In this document: positions 54,146 through 64,000 of the stretch, one piece after another
Numbering within the stretch: position 1 is the stretch's first letter
How the letters are laid out: each line of letters begins with the position of its first letter
Origin: Galeruca laticollis
Lineage: Eukaryota > Arthropoda > Insecta > Coleoptera > Chrysomelidae
DNA length: 64,000 nucleotides
Direction of reading: 5' to 3'
NCBI GenBank assembly: GCA_963921935.1
Contig: OY998177.1
Location: 102,229,015-102,293,014 of the forward strand
Made by a program: the position numbers and the translations under genes
The notes under the pieces: model-generated
Database searches by the model: none
What the model saw: only the letters and a program-made list of their open reading frames with translations
What the model was told of the DNA's origin: nothing

Positions 54146-54481
54146 TCATGTCCCAGTTTCTAAAGTTTGTGTTGCTTTCTATATTGGTTTTTGTTTCTAC
54201 AAAGTGCACAGTTTATTTAATGTCTTTGGATTATGTTTTATGTTATTTATTAGCAGTTTTTTGGTATGTAGCTGTTGCCGTTGGCATAGAGAATCTTAAG
54301 TTCCGACAAGAACTTGATCATTATATTTACACTGTTGATGGGTTGTGTTGGTGAAATCGTTTGAGGTTCGTCGAGATCAAATATAAGTATATACACTCTG
54401 TTACCAGAAAAGTGTGCGACTATCTATGTTGTATTCTGTGATAAATCGTTTTCTTAGTTTTGTGATCTCTTTGTATGTTTT

Positions 54482-56440
54482 TTACTTTGTTAAGTTTGCA
54501 TATATGTTTATGATCACACCATGGACTGTTATATGAGAATGTATGTTTGAGTTCTTAGTTGTTTTTGTATCAATTTCTGCTGATTTTTTGTTTGGTTTGA
54601 TTTTATTGTTGGGTATACCTTCTATTGGTTTTCTTGGCCTGTTCTGGCATTTTAGTGCCCAAGCTGCATGATCTTCAGCACCACAGCTGGAACATTTTGG
54701 AGGTAAGTGTGTTTTACATTTTGATTCATGATGAGGACCTCCACATTTGGTGCATTTGATTGGTTCATTGCATTTGTCTGTAGTATGGGTAAAAATTTGG
54801 CAACGGGAGCAGGGTTGTGGAATTGGAGCAGGTGGAAGGTATACTGGATAGTGTCTGTGTTTGTAGAAAAAACCATCATTCAAAAGTTTTCAGTAGAGGT
54901 GATGCATCCTGAGATAATTTTAACAAGTGTGATAGCTTTTTGTCTGGCTTTTGAAATTATTCTCTTGCAGTACCTGTGATTGATGCTGACCTTCCTTAGC
55001 TGTTCGCTTTTCTATTCATCTGTTATTTCATGTTGTACCGAACATATGCAGACACTGTATGAGATTGATGAGTTGCTTACATGTGTTTGGTGTTTTGTTG
55101 ATTTGATTTTGGTTTTCAGTATCACATCATTTGATTTGGGGTTTTCTATTTCCCATATATCTGCCAGTTTTGTTCTTGTCAGAGTCTCATTGTCTTTTAT
55201 GTAGTACACATGTTTGTATTAACTGTAGCTTGATTGTTTTGTTGAACTTTTTGTGGAGATAGGTTTTTTGTTGGGTTGTTATTAGTTGATTGATGTTGCT
55301 TTTGTGCATTAGTGTGGGAGCTTGTTCCAATTATTTATTTCTTGTGATAATTGTTGTATTTCTGTGGATTTTCCCTTCTGTCTTTGTTTTTCCTTTTGAT
55401 TCTATTTTTTCCAATGACCTGAGTCATCTATATCCATCTCTGAGTAGCTTCCTTCTGATTCTGATGTTTGGTATAGATAGATAGTTTATTGTGCATAAGA
55501 TAAATCTTTTCACAATAAGGGTTCGGTAAAAAATTTCAAGAGAGGAATTAAGATGATTCGAAATAAATTATGACTTGAGACTAATTTGTAAATTAATAAA
55601 AAATTTTAGATAAAAACCAAAATATAAAATATGTGTGCACTTCATGATAAAGCCAATCATTCACCATGTACAAATGCTCGCAGCTTTAATATACTGATAA
55701 TCCTATGAGCTAATTTAGTAAGTTCAAAGAATCCGTTTAGTATATTATTAATATTAAGGTAGTGTACCAGATCATCAATATTATGGACATTCTGAAAAAA
55801 AATTTTTCTGAGAGGGCTGTTCCAATTATTTGTTTCTTCTTGTGATAATTGTTGTATATCTGTGGGTTTTCCCTTCTGTCTTTGTTTTTCCAATGACCTG
55901 AGTCATCTATATCCATCTCTGAGTAGCTTCCTTCTGATTCTGATGTTTGGTATAGATAGATAGTTTATTGTGCATAAGATAAATCTTTTCACAATAAGGG
56001 TTCGGTACAAAATTTCAAGAGAGGAATTAAGATGATTCGAAATAAATTATGACTTGAAACTAATTTGTAAATTGATAAAATTTTTTAGATAAAAACCAAA
56101 ATATAAAATATGTGTGCACTTCATGATAAAGCCAATCATTCACCATGTGCAAATGCTCGCAGCTTTAATATACTGATAATGCTATGAGCTAATTTAGTAA
56201 GTTCAAAGAATCCGTTTAGTATATTATTAATATTAAGGTAGTGTACCAGATCATCAATATTATGAACATTCTGAAAAAAAAATTTACTGAGAGGGCTGTT
56301 CCAATTATTTGTTTCTTCTTGTGATAATTGTTGTATATCTGTGGGTTTTTCCAATGACCTGAGTCATCTATATCCATCTCTGAGTAGCTTCCTTCTGATC
56401 CTGATGTTTGGTATGTTGAATTATCGCCTTGACTGTCCAT
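54482..56440 (-). pseudogene. LINE ORF1 of the same copy, with repeated 5' end
   Basis: The start frame at 56440 (MDSQGDNSTYQTSGSEGSYS) is acidic like ORF1 at 25835. The 5' part is then repeated (see the triplication entry). Farther left, 55209-55012 encodes TLTRTKLADIWEIENPKSND, parallel to LTRKKFSGVWDTVHPNTDD in the other copy, and 54883-54482 has the knuckles CSRCQIFTHTTDKC, CTKCGGPHHESKC, CSSCGAEDHAAWALKC. Frames are broken by the repeats and by indels. Confidence 0.7.
55315..56415. repeat. Tandem repeat of the LINE 5' region, 2 full units plus a partial
   Basis: The block ccaatgacctgagtcatctatatccatctctgagtagctt occurs three times (tgagtagctt at 55441, 55920 and 56381), i.e. units of 479 and 461 bp. 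They are almost identical, so the event is recent. Each unit joins the LINE ORF1 start region to ~340 bp of other sequence (tagatagatagtttattgtg... to ...aatattatg). The second unit lacks ~18 bp (cccttctgtctttg). The fused frame (KPTDIQQLSQEETNNWNSPL... LKLRAF.HGE) stays open in both units. Confidence 0.9.
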
Positions 56441-56499
56441 CGCGACACTCCAGGTGTTTACTCCACGACTGGAATTTATTATCATCTGCAAGATCTAGC

Positions 56500-57270
56500 T
56501 TTTGACTGCAGCTTAGATCACACTGATCTGCCCTGGAATTATGAATTGCAATGTTTTCCTCTTTGAAAACACCGGTGAAAAGCTTTCTAGACCCAGGCTT
56601 ATATTCGTTCTCTTTGCATCATTCCCCATGAACAGAGTACATATTGCATATAGACCTAAAAGTAGATTCCACAGAAGTCATTGTTGAGGAAGATCTGTAG
56701 TAATGGCTGGGAACTTTTGATAAAAGCCATTCTCGAATCTTGTCATGTCATGGAACATCTATCTGATTAGGTTCATCTTCTGAGTCTTCAAGATAGTCCT
56801 TCGTGTTCGTGGGAAGGATACTAGAAATTTGATTCCATCTATTAAACGTATCACGACCCAAATTCAGGGTATTCAACAAAAACGTTCTGCAAACTCTGAC
56901 TTTTTGGTCATCGTTGCTTGGTAAACAAATGTCATAAACTGCATTCTTTGTTTTATTATCGACCTGTTTCCTTCTTCTTTTAATATCTTTAATAACTATA
57001 TTAGGCCTTTCACGTACGCCTTTTTTTTCTCCCCATGTATTGAATTTGCAAAATTCTTGAAAAAATTTTCTTCGATCATCGTCAGTAATTTCATTACATC
57101 GAAAAATTCTCTAATTTCTGTTTTTCTCCAGTAACGTTATGAGTGCAGCGTTTTGTAATGTTTATTGGAGTTTTAGTAGTATTATGAGACTTTTCCTTCG
57201 CGCGTTCTTTTGTAATCAACTTAGCTGAGGCCAGCTTTTAAACAAGCACGTTTTCTTGAATTGCGACTTC
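56500..57270 (-). pseudogene. Insect repetitive-gene relic of unknown transposon family
   Basis: The minus-strand frame from about 57100 leftwards reads RKFFQEFCKFNTWGEKKGVR, ERPNIVIKDIKRRRKQVDNK, CLPSNDDQKVRVCRTFLLNT, LNLGRDTFNRW and, after breaks, FKEENIAIHNSRADQCDLSC near 56520-56560. The order VC...FL.TL then (K)DQCDLC matches a multi-copy protein family that I remember from insect genomes, but I cannot name the transposon group. It is truncated at about 56490 by the LINE. Confidence 0.45.
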
Positions 57271-57394
57271 CAGTTTCATTCAGGCTGTTGACACCCATTG
57301 GAAAAGTAAGAAAATATAACAAAAATAATTTACGGGCAATTTGAGCTCCCATCGAATGATTCGATGGTTGCCGATTGTTCGATAGTCCAAAAAG

Positions 57395-57710
57395 TCATGA
57401 ATGGATGAATTAGTTGAAGTGATGAAAATAAATTATTCGCGAATTAATGGATGAATTAGTAGTTAGTAGCAGTAAGTAACTAACGGCAAGTAAGTATTCA
57501 TGAATGTGAACTATAAAAATAAATCCTTCGCGAATTAACTAATGAATGAATTAGTAGTTAGTAGCAGTAAGTAACTAACGGCAAGAAAGTATTCATGAAT
57601 GTGAACTATAAAAATAAAATCATTCACGAATGAATGATTTAGTAGTAGCCAAAAACAATCAACTATGAATGTTTTAGATAGAAGCAGTAAGTAACTAACG
57701 CAGTCATCGA
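57395..57710. repeat. Short tandem array, ~95-120-bp units
   Basis: agttagtagcagtaagtaactaacggcaag recurs with spacing 95 bp (taacggcaag at 57481 and 57576) and a diverged third copy (agcagtaagtaactaacg ending 57700). Each is followed by gtattcatgaatgtgaactataaaaataaa. It may be the subterminal region of the minus-strand hAT relic on its right. Confidence 0.75.
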
Positions 57711-57899
57711 AAATGCATTATCTAGATAAATAACAAATTATTCATTACTCAAAAACAAAGTCTGTTATTAACTAATTAATTACTAATTTTTGAAATGTCT
57801 TTATTTTAAAATAAATTCAGTTTTTATTGGGTAAGTGGTGTATATAAATAAAGAAATCAACTAAGTAAATTTTTCTATTTTAATTTTTAAAATTCAAAT

Positions 57900-59670
57900 C
57901 AGATTATTACTGTATAAAAAATTATGCTGCCCAAAGTTTTACTACAGTTTATTTCTGCGCCATTAATTATATGACCAGCTTTAGAAAAAATTGTTTCTGA
58001 TGGGACGGACGTGGCTGGCACGGAAGAATACTTGGAATGTAAATCGTATAATCCACCTAAAGCACTTTTGTGACATTTCCAGAAGTCTAGTGGACTTACA
58101 GTCAGTTTACAATTTGCATATCAACGTAATTTTTAATTAATACGCGAGCTGCAGAAAGTTAGCGTCGTTTGAACTTGCTTTTGCTTAATTTTTTGGTCAA
58201 ATTGGGTCCAGATACTCATCTCTTCTTCATTTTCTCCTTTTTTATTTTCATTGTCCTCGTTGGTAGAAATTATAGATACTACTTTTTCTTGGTCTACATT
58301 CTTTTTTAAGGTCAGACCATCCCTTAACTCGTTTCTAACCAGTTTTTGGGCATCTTCACTATTTGAAATGATTCCAAAACCTGATTTTTTTCAATCTGGC
58401 AATCAAGATAAGTACACTTAGCGCACAGTATATTTGATTTCAACATTCCCAGACTTTTGCTAATTCATTCCAAAAAGCAGTTTTGGAGAAATTGTCCAGA
58501 CGGAGTAATTGGTTTTCTTGCTTTTACAGCATATTAGATGCCTCAACAAGAGGAACGATTGTTGCCATTCTTACATATTTATCCCCGAATAGCTCATCAG
58601 ACGTCATTATCTCTGTTGGATTTAATACTGACACCAAGTCACTAATTACATCCAATTCTGAGATAGTTAGGAAAGGAGGAGCTTCTGGTAGTGTCAAAAT
58701 ACAAGCTGATAAGGCTTGTTGTATCTAATAATCGTTCCATCATTATTAAGGTTAACTGCTTTTGCATAGTTTTTAATTGTTCTGATACCACTAGATACTA
58801 TGTTTAAAGCGTGTCACTATATAGACCTACACTTTGTAACTAATTTTTTAACCGTCTCGTCCGTAAAAAGCGTTTCTTCTACACATAAGTTTAAGGTATA
58901 CGCGACACGATGGTAATGCCATAGTTTTAAATATGCGTTTATCGCGTTTTTAATGTTAGCACCGTTGTCACTAACTACCGCTACAACTTTTTTGTCAATG
59001 TTCCATTCCTGAAATATTGACTGTAAAACGTTGGCAATATTTTCGCTGGTATGATGCTCTGGAAATTCTTTCGTTGATAAAACTACTCCATTACTTATCA
59101 TTATGTATGAAATGGCACGTTAAGGTCAGGAAGGCTTTAAGTACTATCGGATATCCATATATCAGTTGGTACAGATACACGCTTAACATCCTATAACATA
59201 TTACGTAATTGCTGTTTAATAGTGTTGCGTGCAGCAGGTATCATTTTTAATGAGATTTGTTTTATATTAGGAAGCGTATACAGTGGTTGTAATTGCCTCG
59301 AATAGTTCACATTCTCTACAACAGAGATAAGCTGGTAATTTAAGAGCGATCATTGTAATTAAACTTCTATCGATTATATTGCGTTCACTATCAGACAAAT
59401 GCCTGTTTTTATTTGTGATCAGTAGCTCCACCTGTCGTGGTCTTTTTCGTTTGATGGTTTCCTGCTTGCATTTTCATATACAGAGGAAGTAGGAGTAGAT
59501 AAACATGACGAAGATGTAGATGCATGGCTTCATTACGATAACGTGGACGATCTTTATCCAAATTACCCGTGTCCCCTGTGTGTGGGTGTTTCCTTTTTAG
59601 ATGTTCATATAAGTTAGATGTGTTGCTAGAAAATTTAAAGTTATTTGCACAATTTACAATATACATCACT
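57900..59670 (-). pseudogene. BED-finger hAT transposase relic
   Basis: From right to left: BED finger part FKFSSNTSNLYEHLKRKHPH (59669-59409 frame), catalytic region frame 59101-58817 with SENIANVLQSIFQEWNIDKK, VVAVVSDNGANIKNAINAYL and HRVAYTLNLCVEETL, and near 58030-57915 the dimerisation block VPATSVPSETIFSKAGHIIN. Frames are broken in at least five places. It is the ZBED-type of hAT, different from the one at 11.7-14.2 kb. Confidence 0.8.
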
Positions 59671-60298
59671 CAGACCATTTTGTGAAGTATTTCCACACTT
59701 CCGGCGTTTTACTTACAGATCTAAGCATATTCAGTATTAATAAACTTCAACAAACTAACTTTTACCCAATCATAGAAATCACAATCAAACACGAAAACGA
59801 AATGAACGGAGTGTTACGTCCCGTCTCCGTATCCCGACGAAAATCAGTATTCTGTGCTATTTTGCAGGTCTTCTTCGATAATGATTTGGTTTGATTATAA
59901 CAACAAAGTTCATTTTTAGTTTTATTTTTCATTATTTTTTTACTTTTACCAAAGAATAGTGCTTTGACCATCTTGGTTTTAGCACGAAACGATACGTTAT
60001 CTGCTAAAAAGGTTTTCTTGACAACTTCTTTACGTCAACACGTAACTCATCCAATACAGATACGTATGTATGACAAGCAAAAAGTGTCTGTTCTTTCTTT
60101 TGGAACACATTTTTTTGTTTCAATTTTTTTAAAGAATTATAGTTTTATTTCGTTGATGTTTAAGAATTTTCTTTGTACACTTATTGACAGTCTATGCATA
60201 ATATCAAAAATTTCACTTCTGACGCTGTCATGAAATGCCTATGTTTAAAGTCACTATAAATGGGTCAAGAAGAGTATAGATATTGAAAAATTAAAATT
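59671..60298. other. No gene recognised
   Basis: Region between the hAT relic and the PIF/Harbinger. Short chance frames only. Confidence 0.4.
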
Positions 60299-60352
60299 AT
60301 GGCTAGATACAATGTAGTTCTTGCGCTATTAGATGATGGTACAATACTTACG
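60299..60352 (+). other. Possible short first exon
   Basis: ATG at 60299 opens MARYNVVLALLDDGTILT, which ends at a good donor, acttac|gtatgt. The sequence has a gene-like look (similar in feel to N-termini of BEN-domain-type insect proteins) but nothing downstream in the window continues it. Could be chance. Confidence 0.2.
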
Positions 60353-60814
60353 TATGTATTTATCGCACTAATATAAAAACATCACAATCTGCAACATGTT
60401 GTGCTCAGTGAGCGCACTTGAAAACCGCTGAGAAAAATGGCGTCCACTCACCAAACACTAAGTAGTATTCGGTGTGTTGAGTTTCGCTCACTGATCAAAG
60501 TGCGTTCACAGAACATTGGGTGCATTCATCTGAAAATTTATTAATGCTCGCTCCCGAGGTAGCGCTTCCTACCCCTCCACTTATTCTCCTTGATCGCTCT
60601 CTTATTCTGATGAACGTCAAATTTTTTCAGATTTTGTGATCAGTGATCACCACTTGTGTGCGCATATTGTTTGCTGGAAATAGAAGCCTAACCTAACCAA
60701 TAGTTGTTGTTTTTTGTTATCTGTTATTTTAGAAGTTTAGAACAGTGTTGTGTATGTAAATCTATTCCTTTATTGATATTAAGTATCGATTTCGACTTGT
60801 ATGATTAAAAAACT

Positions 60815-63069
60815 ATGGACGCGAATTTGTTTGCAATTATTGTAGAGCTGGCAGATCAAAATTTTAACTTAAATGCAATAATGGAAAATCTTGGGAATCC
60901 TATTCCTGAAAATATGTTAGAGGGTCGATTGAGAGAAAGAAGACCACGAAATGCAAATTTTGTGGAGGAAACAGTTCACAGATTTGAAGATGTTTTATTC
61001 AAAGAGCATTTTAGAATGACGAGACAGACATTTGAAGTAAGCTATTTTAAATGTATTAATACTGTTCTAGATCCTTAAAATGCAATAATAAATTGTGAAA
61101 GTTGTTGAATTTTTTAAACCCTAATACCCAAACTTGATAGCTTCTCATAATAACAATAGAATACTATAATTCAAGCTATTCATTTTTAGGAACTTAGTAT
61201 CATATTAGGAAATAATGTTGAACACAACAGAGACCACATTGACTTTAATAAAAAATTGCTGTTCACTATATGGACACTTACCAAACCGGAAAGTTTTTTG
61301 GCTGTGAGTGATAGATTTGGTATTGCAAAAAGTACGGGACATGGCATATTCAAAGAAATAGTCAGTGCAATAGCAAACTTGCTGCCACAATATGTAATAT
61401 TTCCAAATGAAGCCCAGTACAATATCTCTGAAATGGTAAATTCAAGATTATTTGTCTTTGAATAATATAGGAAGTGTTACTCACTGAAATAGTTATGTAT
61501 ACTTATAGATAGGTAATTTTAAATGGTAATAAGTACAAATATTGAGCTTACAAATTACATTGAATTTGTTTAGTTTAAAAATGCAAATTATTGTAAAAAG
61601 TATTGAAGGCCTGATTTGTATACTACACCTAAAAATATGTAGGAGTGTTTATTAAATATGATAGTACTTAAATGTTTTTAAATATTTTTTAGAATTTTCG
61701 CCAACGTTCCCACGGTTTTCCTGGAGTAGTTGGTGCGATGGATGGCTGCCATATCCCAATAAAATAACCTGTTGGAAATGCCCATGATTATTACAATAGA
61801 AAGGGTTTCCATTCTATTATTCTTCAAGGTTTGTAAAACCAATTATTTATATTTAACAATACATTTTTGAAGTCATGTTCTAAATTATGTTCGACTGAAT
61901 TTGAAAAATAAAATCATTCTTTTCACATCTATATTATAATATCACCAACCTATTTATCTGTACTTATGTTTTAGGTACTTGTGATCACAAGGGGAAATTT
62001 ATAGACTGTTTTATTGGGCTACCAGGTCGAATGCATGATGCCCGTGTTTTTCAAAATAGTCCTTTATATGAAAAGCTTATGGATCCTCATAATCCTCTTT
62101 TGAATGATCAGTTCCATTTAATTGGGGATTCTGTGTATCCCTTGATAACAAATTTGATGTGTCCTTATAGAGATAATGTTGTAACCTAGGAGGTTACATA
62201 TATTTTATTTTACTATTACCTTACTATTATCCTATATATATTTTCAATGTTAATTACTATTGCATTCTATTTAAATAGTTAATATTTCTTTTAATCATAT
62301 TTTCATTATTTCATATCTTTATCAGTACTTTCGCCCACTGCTGTCTCGAGTAAAAGCCATGTTATTTAAGACTCATTCTTATCAATCTAGTTTTTACCTT
62401 TAATGTCACGAATTAAATATGATATTAACTACAATTTTATATACAATGTAACTTTTTGTTAAGTCAAGTTCTCTTCTTAGAATGCATTTCAGACTCAAGG
62501 GGAAATAAGTTTTAGTTTCACTTTTTCTCATACAAACTGCCTATTTTTGCATATTTCGCTACTTTCAAAATATCAAAACTTGTTTTCTTCTTGAGTGGCA
62601 ACTATTGTTTAAACACATAATGTAGATAATAAATATATAAGATGATTATTCGACTAGCTCTAGAGGGTGTAACATCAAAAACTAAGTAGTACAGGGAATA
62701 AATGAAGTATTGATAACCAAGTGTTTTATTCCAATCACTGTTGATCTGCGGATCACAACAATAACCATCACTTGAATGATAATCAAAAAAGATATAATAC
62801 AAAATTAAGTTCAATTAGATCAGTAATAGAACGTACATTTGGTATATTGAAAGGCAAATTTCGACGTTTAAAATATTTAGACATCAAATATGCAGCTTGC
62901 TAACAATATAATAGCTGCATCGTGCATTGTCTATAATTTTCTTATAGATAGAGAAGAAATTAATTATCAGGAATATGTGCTTGAAGAAAATGAAGAAGTA
63001 GACAATGGACAATAAGAAGCAGAAAATGCAGCTGATGTTAAACAAAACAATATTGCTGAATTATTGTAA
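60815..63069 (+). pseudogene. Harbinger nuclease (HARBI1-like), four exons, disrupted
   Basis: Exons 60815-61036, 61190-61435, 61693-61828 and 61975-62176, then from 62765 after a solo-LTR insertion; GT-AG sites and phases fit. MDANLFAIIVELADQNFNLN opens it. Domain signs: FGIAKSTGHGIFKEIV (helix-turn-helix), VVGAMDGCHIPI (first catalytic Asp), GRMHDARVFQNSPLYE, LIGDSVYPL (second Asp) and, after the insertion, SSIRSVIERTFGILKGKFRR (Glu). All three catalytic residues are present. Defects: an in-frame TAA after CHIPIK in exon 3, the 584-bp LTR in exon 4, and a small frameshift near 62898. So it was recently active but is now dead. Confidence 0.88.
62177..62760. mobile_element. Solo LTR, 584 bp, 4-bp target duplication
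   Basis: Starts tgttgtaacc and ends gatcacaaca (TG...CA with matching TGTTG/CAACA), flanked by ataa at 62173-62176 and 62761-62764. It interrupts a Harbinger exon whose reading frame resumes on the other side. The LTR family is unknown. Confidence 0.8.
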
Positions 63070-63272
63070 ATTGTTTTATTTATACAACTTTAATACCATT
63101 AAAACAAGTATCTAACATAATTTCTTTATATTTTACCATTACCGAACTAATAATACTATATACTAAAAAACGAATTTACATTACTAATAACAGCATATGC
63201 AGAAGAAAACTATTTTAAGACACTAAAACTGATAATGATATGAATAAAAATTATTATGTACAAAAAAATATT

Positions 63273-63940
63273 TTAGCCGCTGTTGTTTCGGGCAATCTGC
63301 CTGAGGATCTCATTTCTATCTCTTTGAATAATATTGTTTTCTTCGATGGCTAGTCGGAGTTTTTTTATCTCTGCTACCCTCGCTTTTTCAATATCTAATT
63401 GCTTTCTCCTTAAGTTGTACAATTCTGTGGATTTTGAAGTTTTTCTCCTGCTGGGTGTAGCAACCGAATCTGTATCTGCCGGTACATGTTCCTGTACACT
63501 TATATTAGATGTTGTACATGTAGGTGTTGAAGCTACCGCAGAACTTGAAGGTGGTTCAAGTGACACAGCAGGTGGTACAGATGATGTAGCTGGTAGCGCC
63601 GATGTCGAAGGAATGGAAGATAGAGTTTCCGGAAAGTTGACAGTTAAATCGTCAAAAAATATTTCATCCAATTCGTAAAAATACTCCCAGTTGCATGGAC
63701 CTCTTCCCGTTTTTTTTGATTTGTCCTTCTGCACTTTATATGTTTTTTTAATATTTCTGAATTTTCGATCCATGATATCAATGGATACATTATAACACAG
63801 CTCGTCAAATACACCCTTAATCTGTTGCCAAATATATTTTTTTTTCTTTTGGGGTTTCGGTATTCATCTTTATGTTAATGGAATTCTCTTATCAGCAGCC
63901 ACGTCGTAGCTCTATTCCATGTAAAATTATCACCTACAAA
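63273..63940 (-). pseudogene. Harbinger Myb/SANT-like accessory protein
   Basis: DNA-binding partner of the nuclease. The minus-strand frame from 63870 leftwards encodes WQQIKGVFDELCYNVSIDIM, DRKFRNIKKTYKVQKDKSKK and CNWEYFYELDEIFFDD (the trihelix/MADF-like domain), then a Ser/Thr/Pro-rich linker (SSIPSTSALPATSSVPPAVS) and a C-terminal helix (LRRKQLDIEKARVAEIKKLR). An upstream piece NFTWNRATTWLLI follows an acceptor near 63940 but is separated by a frame break and stop. Convergent to the nuclease gene, the usual layout. Confidence 0.75.
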
Positions 63941-64000
63941 AAATATTATTGTAAATTAATTCAATAAACTAAGTTAACAGTAATACTAATTTCTATTTAA

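Larger units (their letters stand above)
60518..64000 (+). mobile_element. PIF/Harbinger transposon with two convergent genes
   Basis: Contains the nuclease gene (plus strand) and the Myb/SANT-like gene (minus strand) that define PIF/Harbinger. The left end is probably near gggtgcattcatctgaaa at 60518; this sequence resembles the ends of the MITE at 16.2-16.7 kb (ggtgcgttctttttgactga). The right end is outside the window. Confidence 0.7.

Overview
This is a 64-kb piece of an AT-rich animal nuclear genome, most likely an insect. The host genes have GT-AG introns and the transposon families present (mariner, hAT, piggyBac, PIF/Harbinger, Tc1, copia, Jockey-, R1-, RTE- and L2-like LINEs) are typical of insects. 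The species cannot be fixed from the sequence. There are no bacterial operons, no rRNA or tRNA genes that I could recognise, and no CRISPR array.

Two host genes stand head to head. On the minus strand is PUS3 (tRNA pseudouridine-38/39 synthase). Four exons (15772-15707, 15654-15536, 15478-15046, 3519-3378) join in frame into 253 codons containing the catalytic GRTDKGVS motif; the C-terminal exons lie outside the window or are lost. Its third intron is 11.5 kb long. It holds partial tandem copies of PUS3 exon 4 fused to mariner ends, and a stack of nested transposons topped by an 8.1-kb hAT element (6288-14387) with a clear 8-bp target duplication. On the plus strand is LENG8 (SAC3/GANP/THP3 family). 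Five exons (22622-23742, 32272-32800, 32854-33052, 41611-41818, 50180-50342) join without a frame break into exactly 739 codons plus a stop. Three of its introns have grown to 8.4-8.6 kb by transposon insertion, while the remaining coding intron is only 53 bp.

Region by region: 1-2690 is a decayed minus-strand LINE; 2.7-2.9 kb a small transposon tail; 3.4-15.8 kb PUS3 with its nested insertions; 15.8-22.6 kb the inter-gene region with a PIF-like MITE, a diverged copy of the PUS3 5' end, and hAT, L2-like and RTE-like remnants; 22.6-50.3 kb LENG8 with a Tc1 relic, a copia relic split by a Jockey-like LINE, an L2-like LINE, piggyBac, a complete mariner, RTE-like pieces, a TIR element with a KRBA2/Ginger-like reading frame, and a mariner-related long-hairpin element; 50.9-60.3 kb DNA-transposon relics and a second copy of the Jockey-like LINE with a triplicated 5' end; 60.5-64 kb a two-gene PIF/Harbinger transposon (nuclease plus Myb/SANT protein) broken by a solo LTR.

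Almost every transposon gene carries frameshifts or stops, so the mobile part looks mostly dead. The most unusual structures are the exon-4/mariner chimeric duplications in PUS3, the 9-copy ~332-bp tandem array carried inside the 8.1-kb hAT, the long-hairpin element at 46.5-47.5 kb, and the 53-bp near-perfect palindrome at a transposon junction at 52.3 kb.
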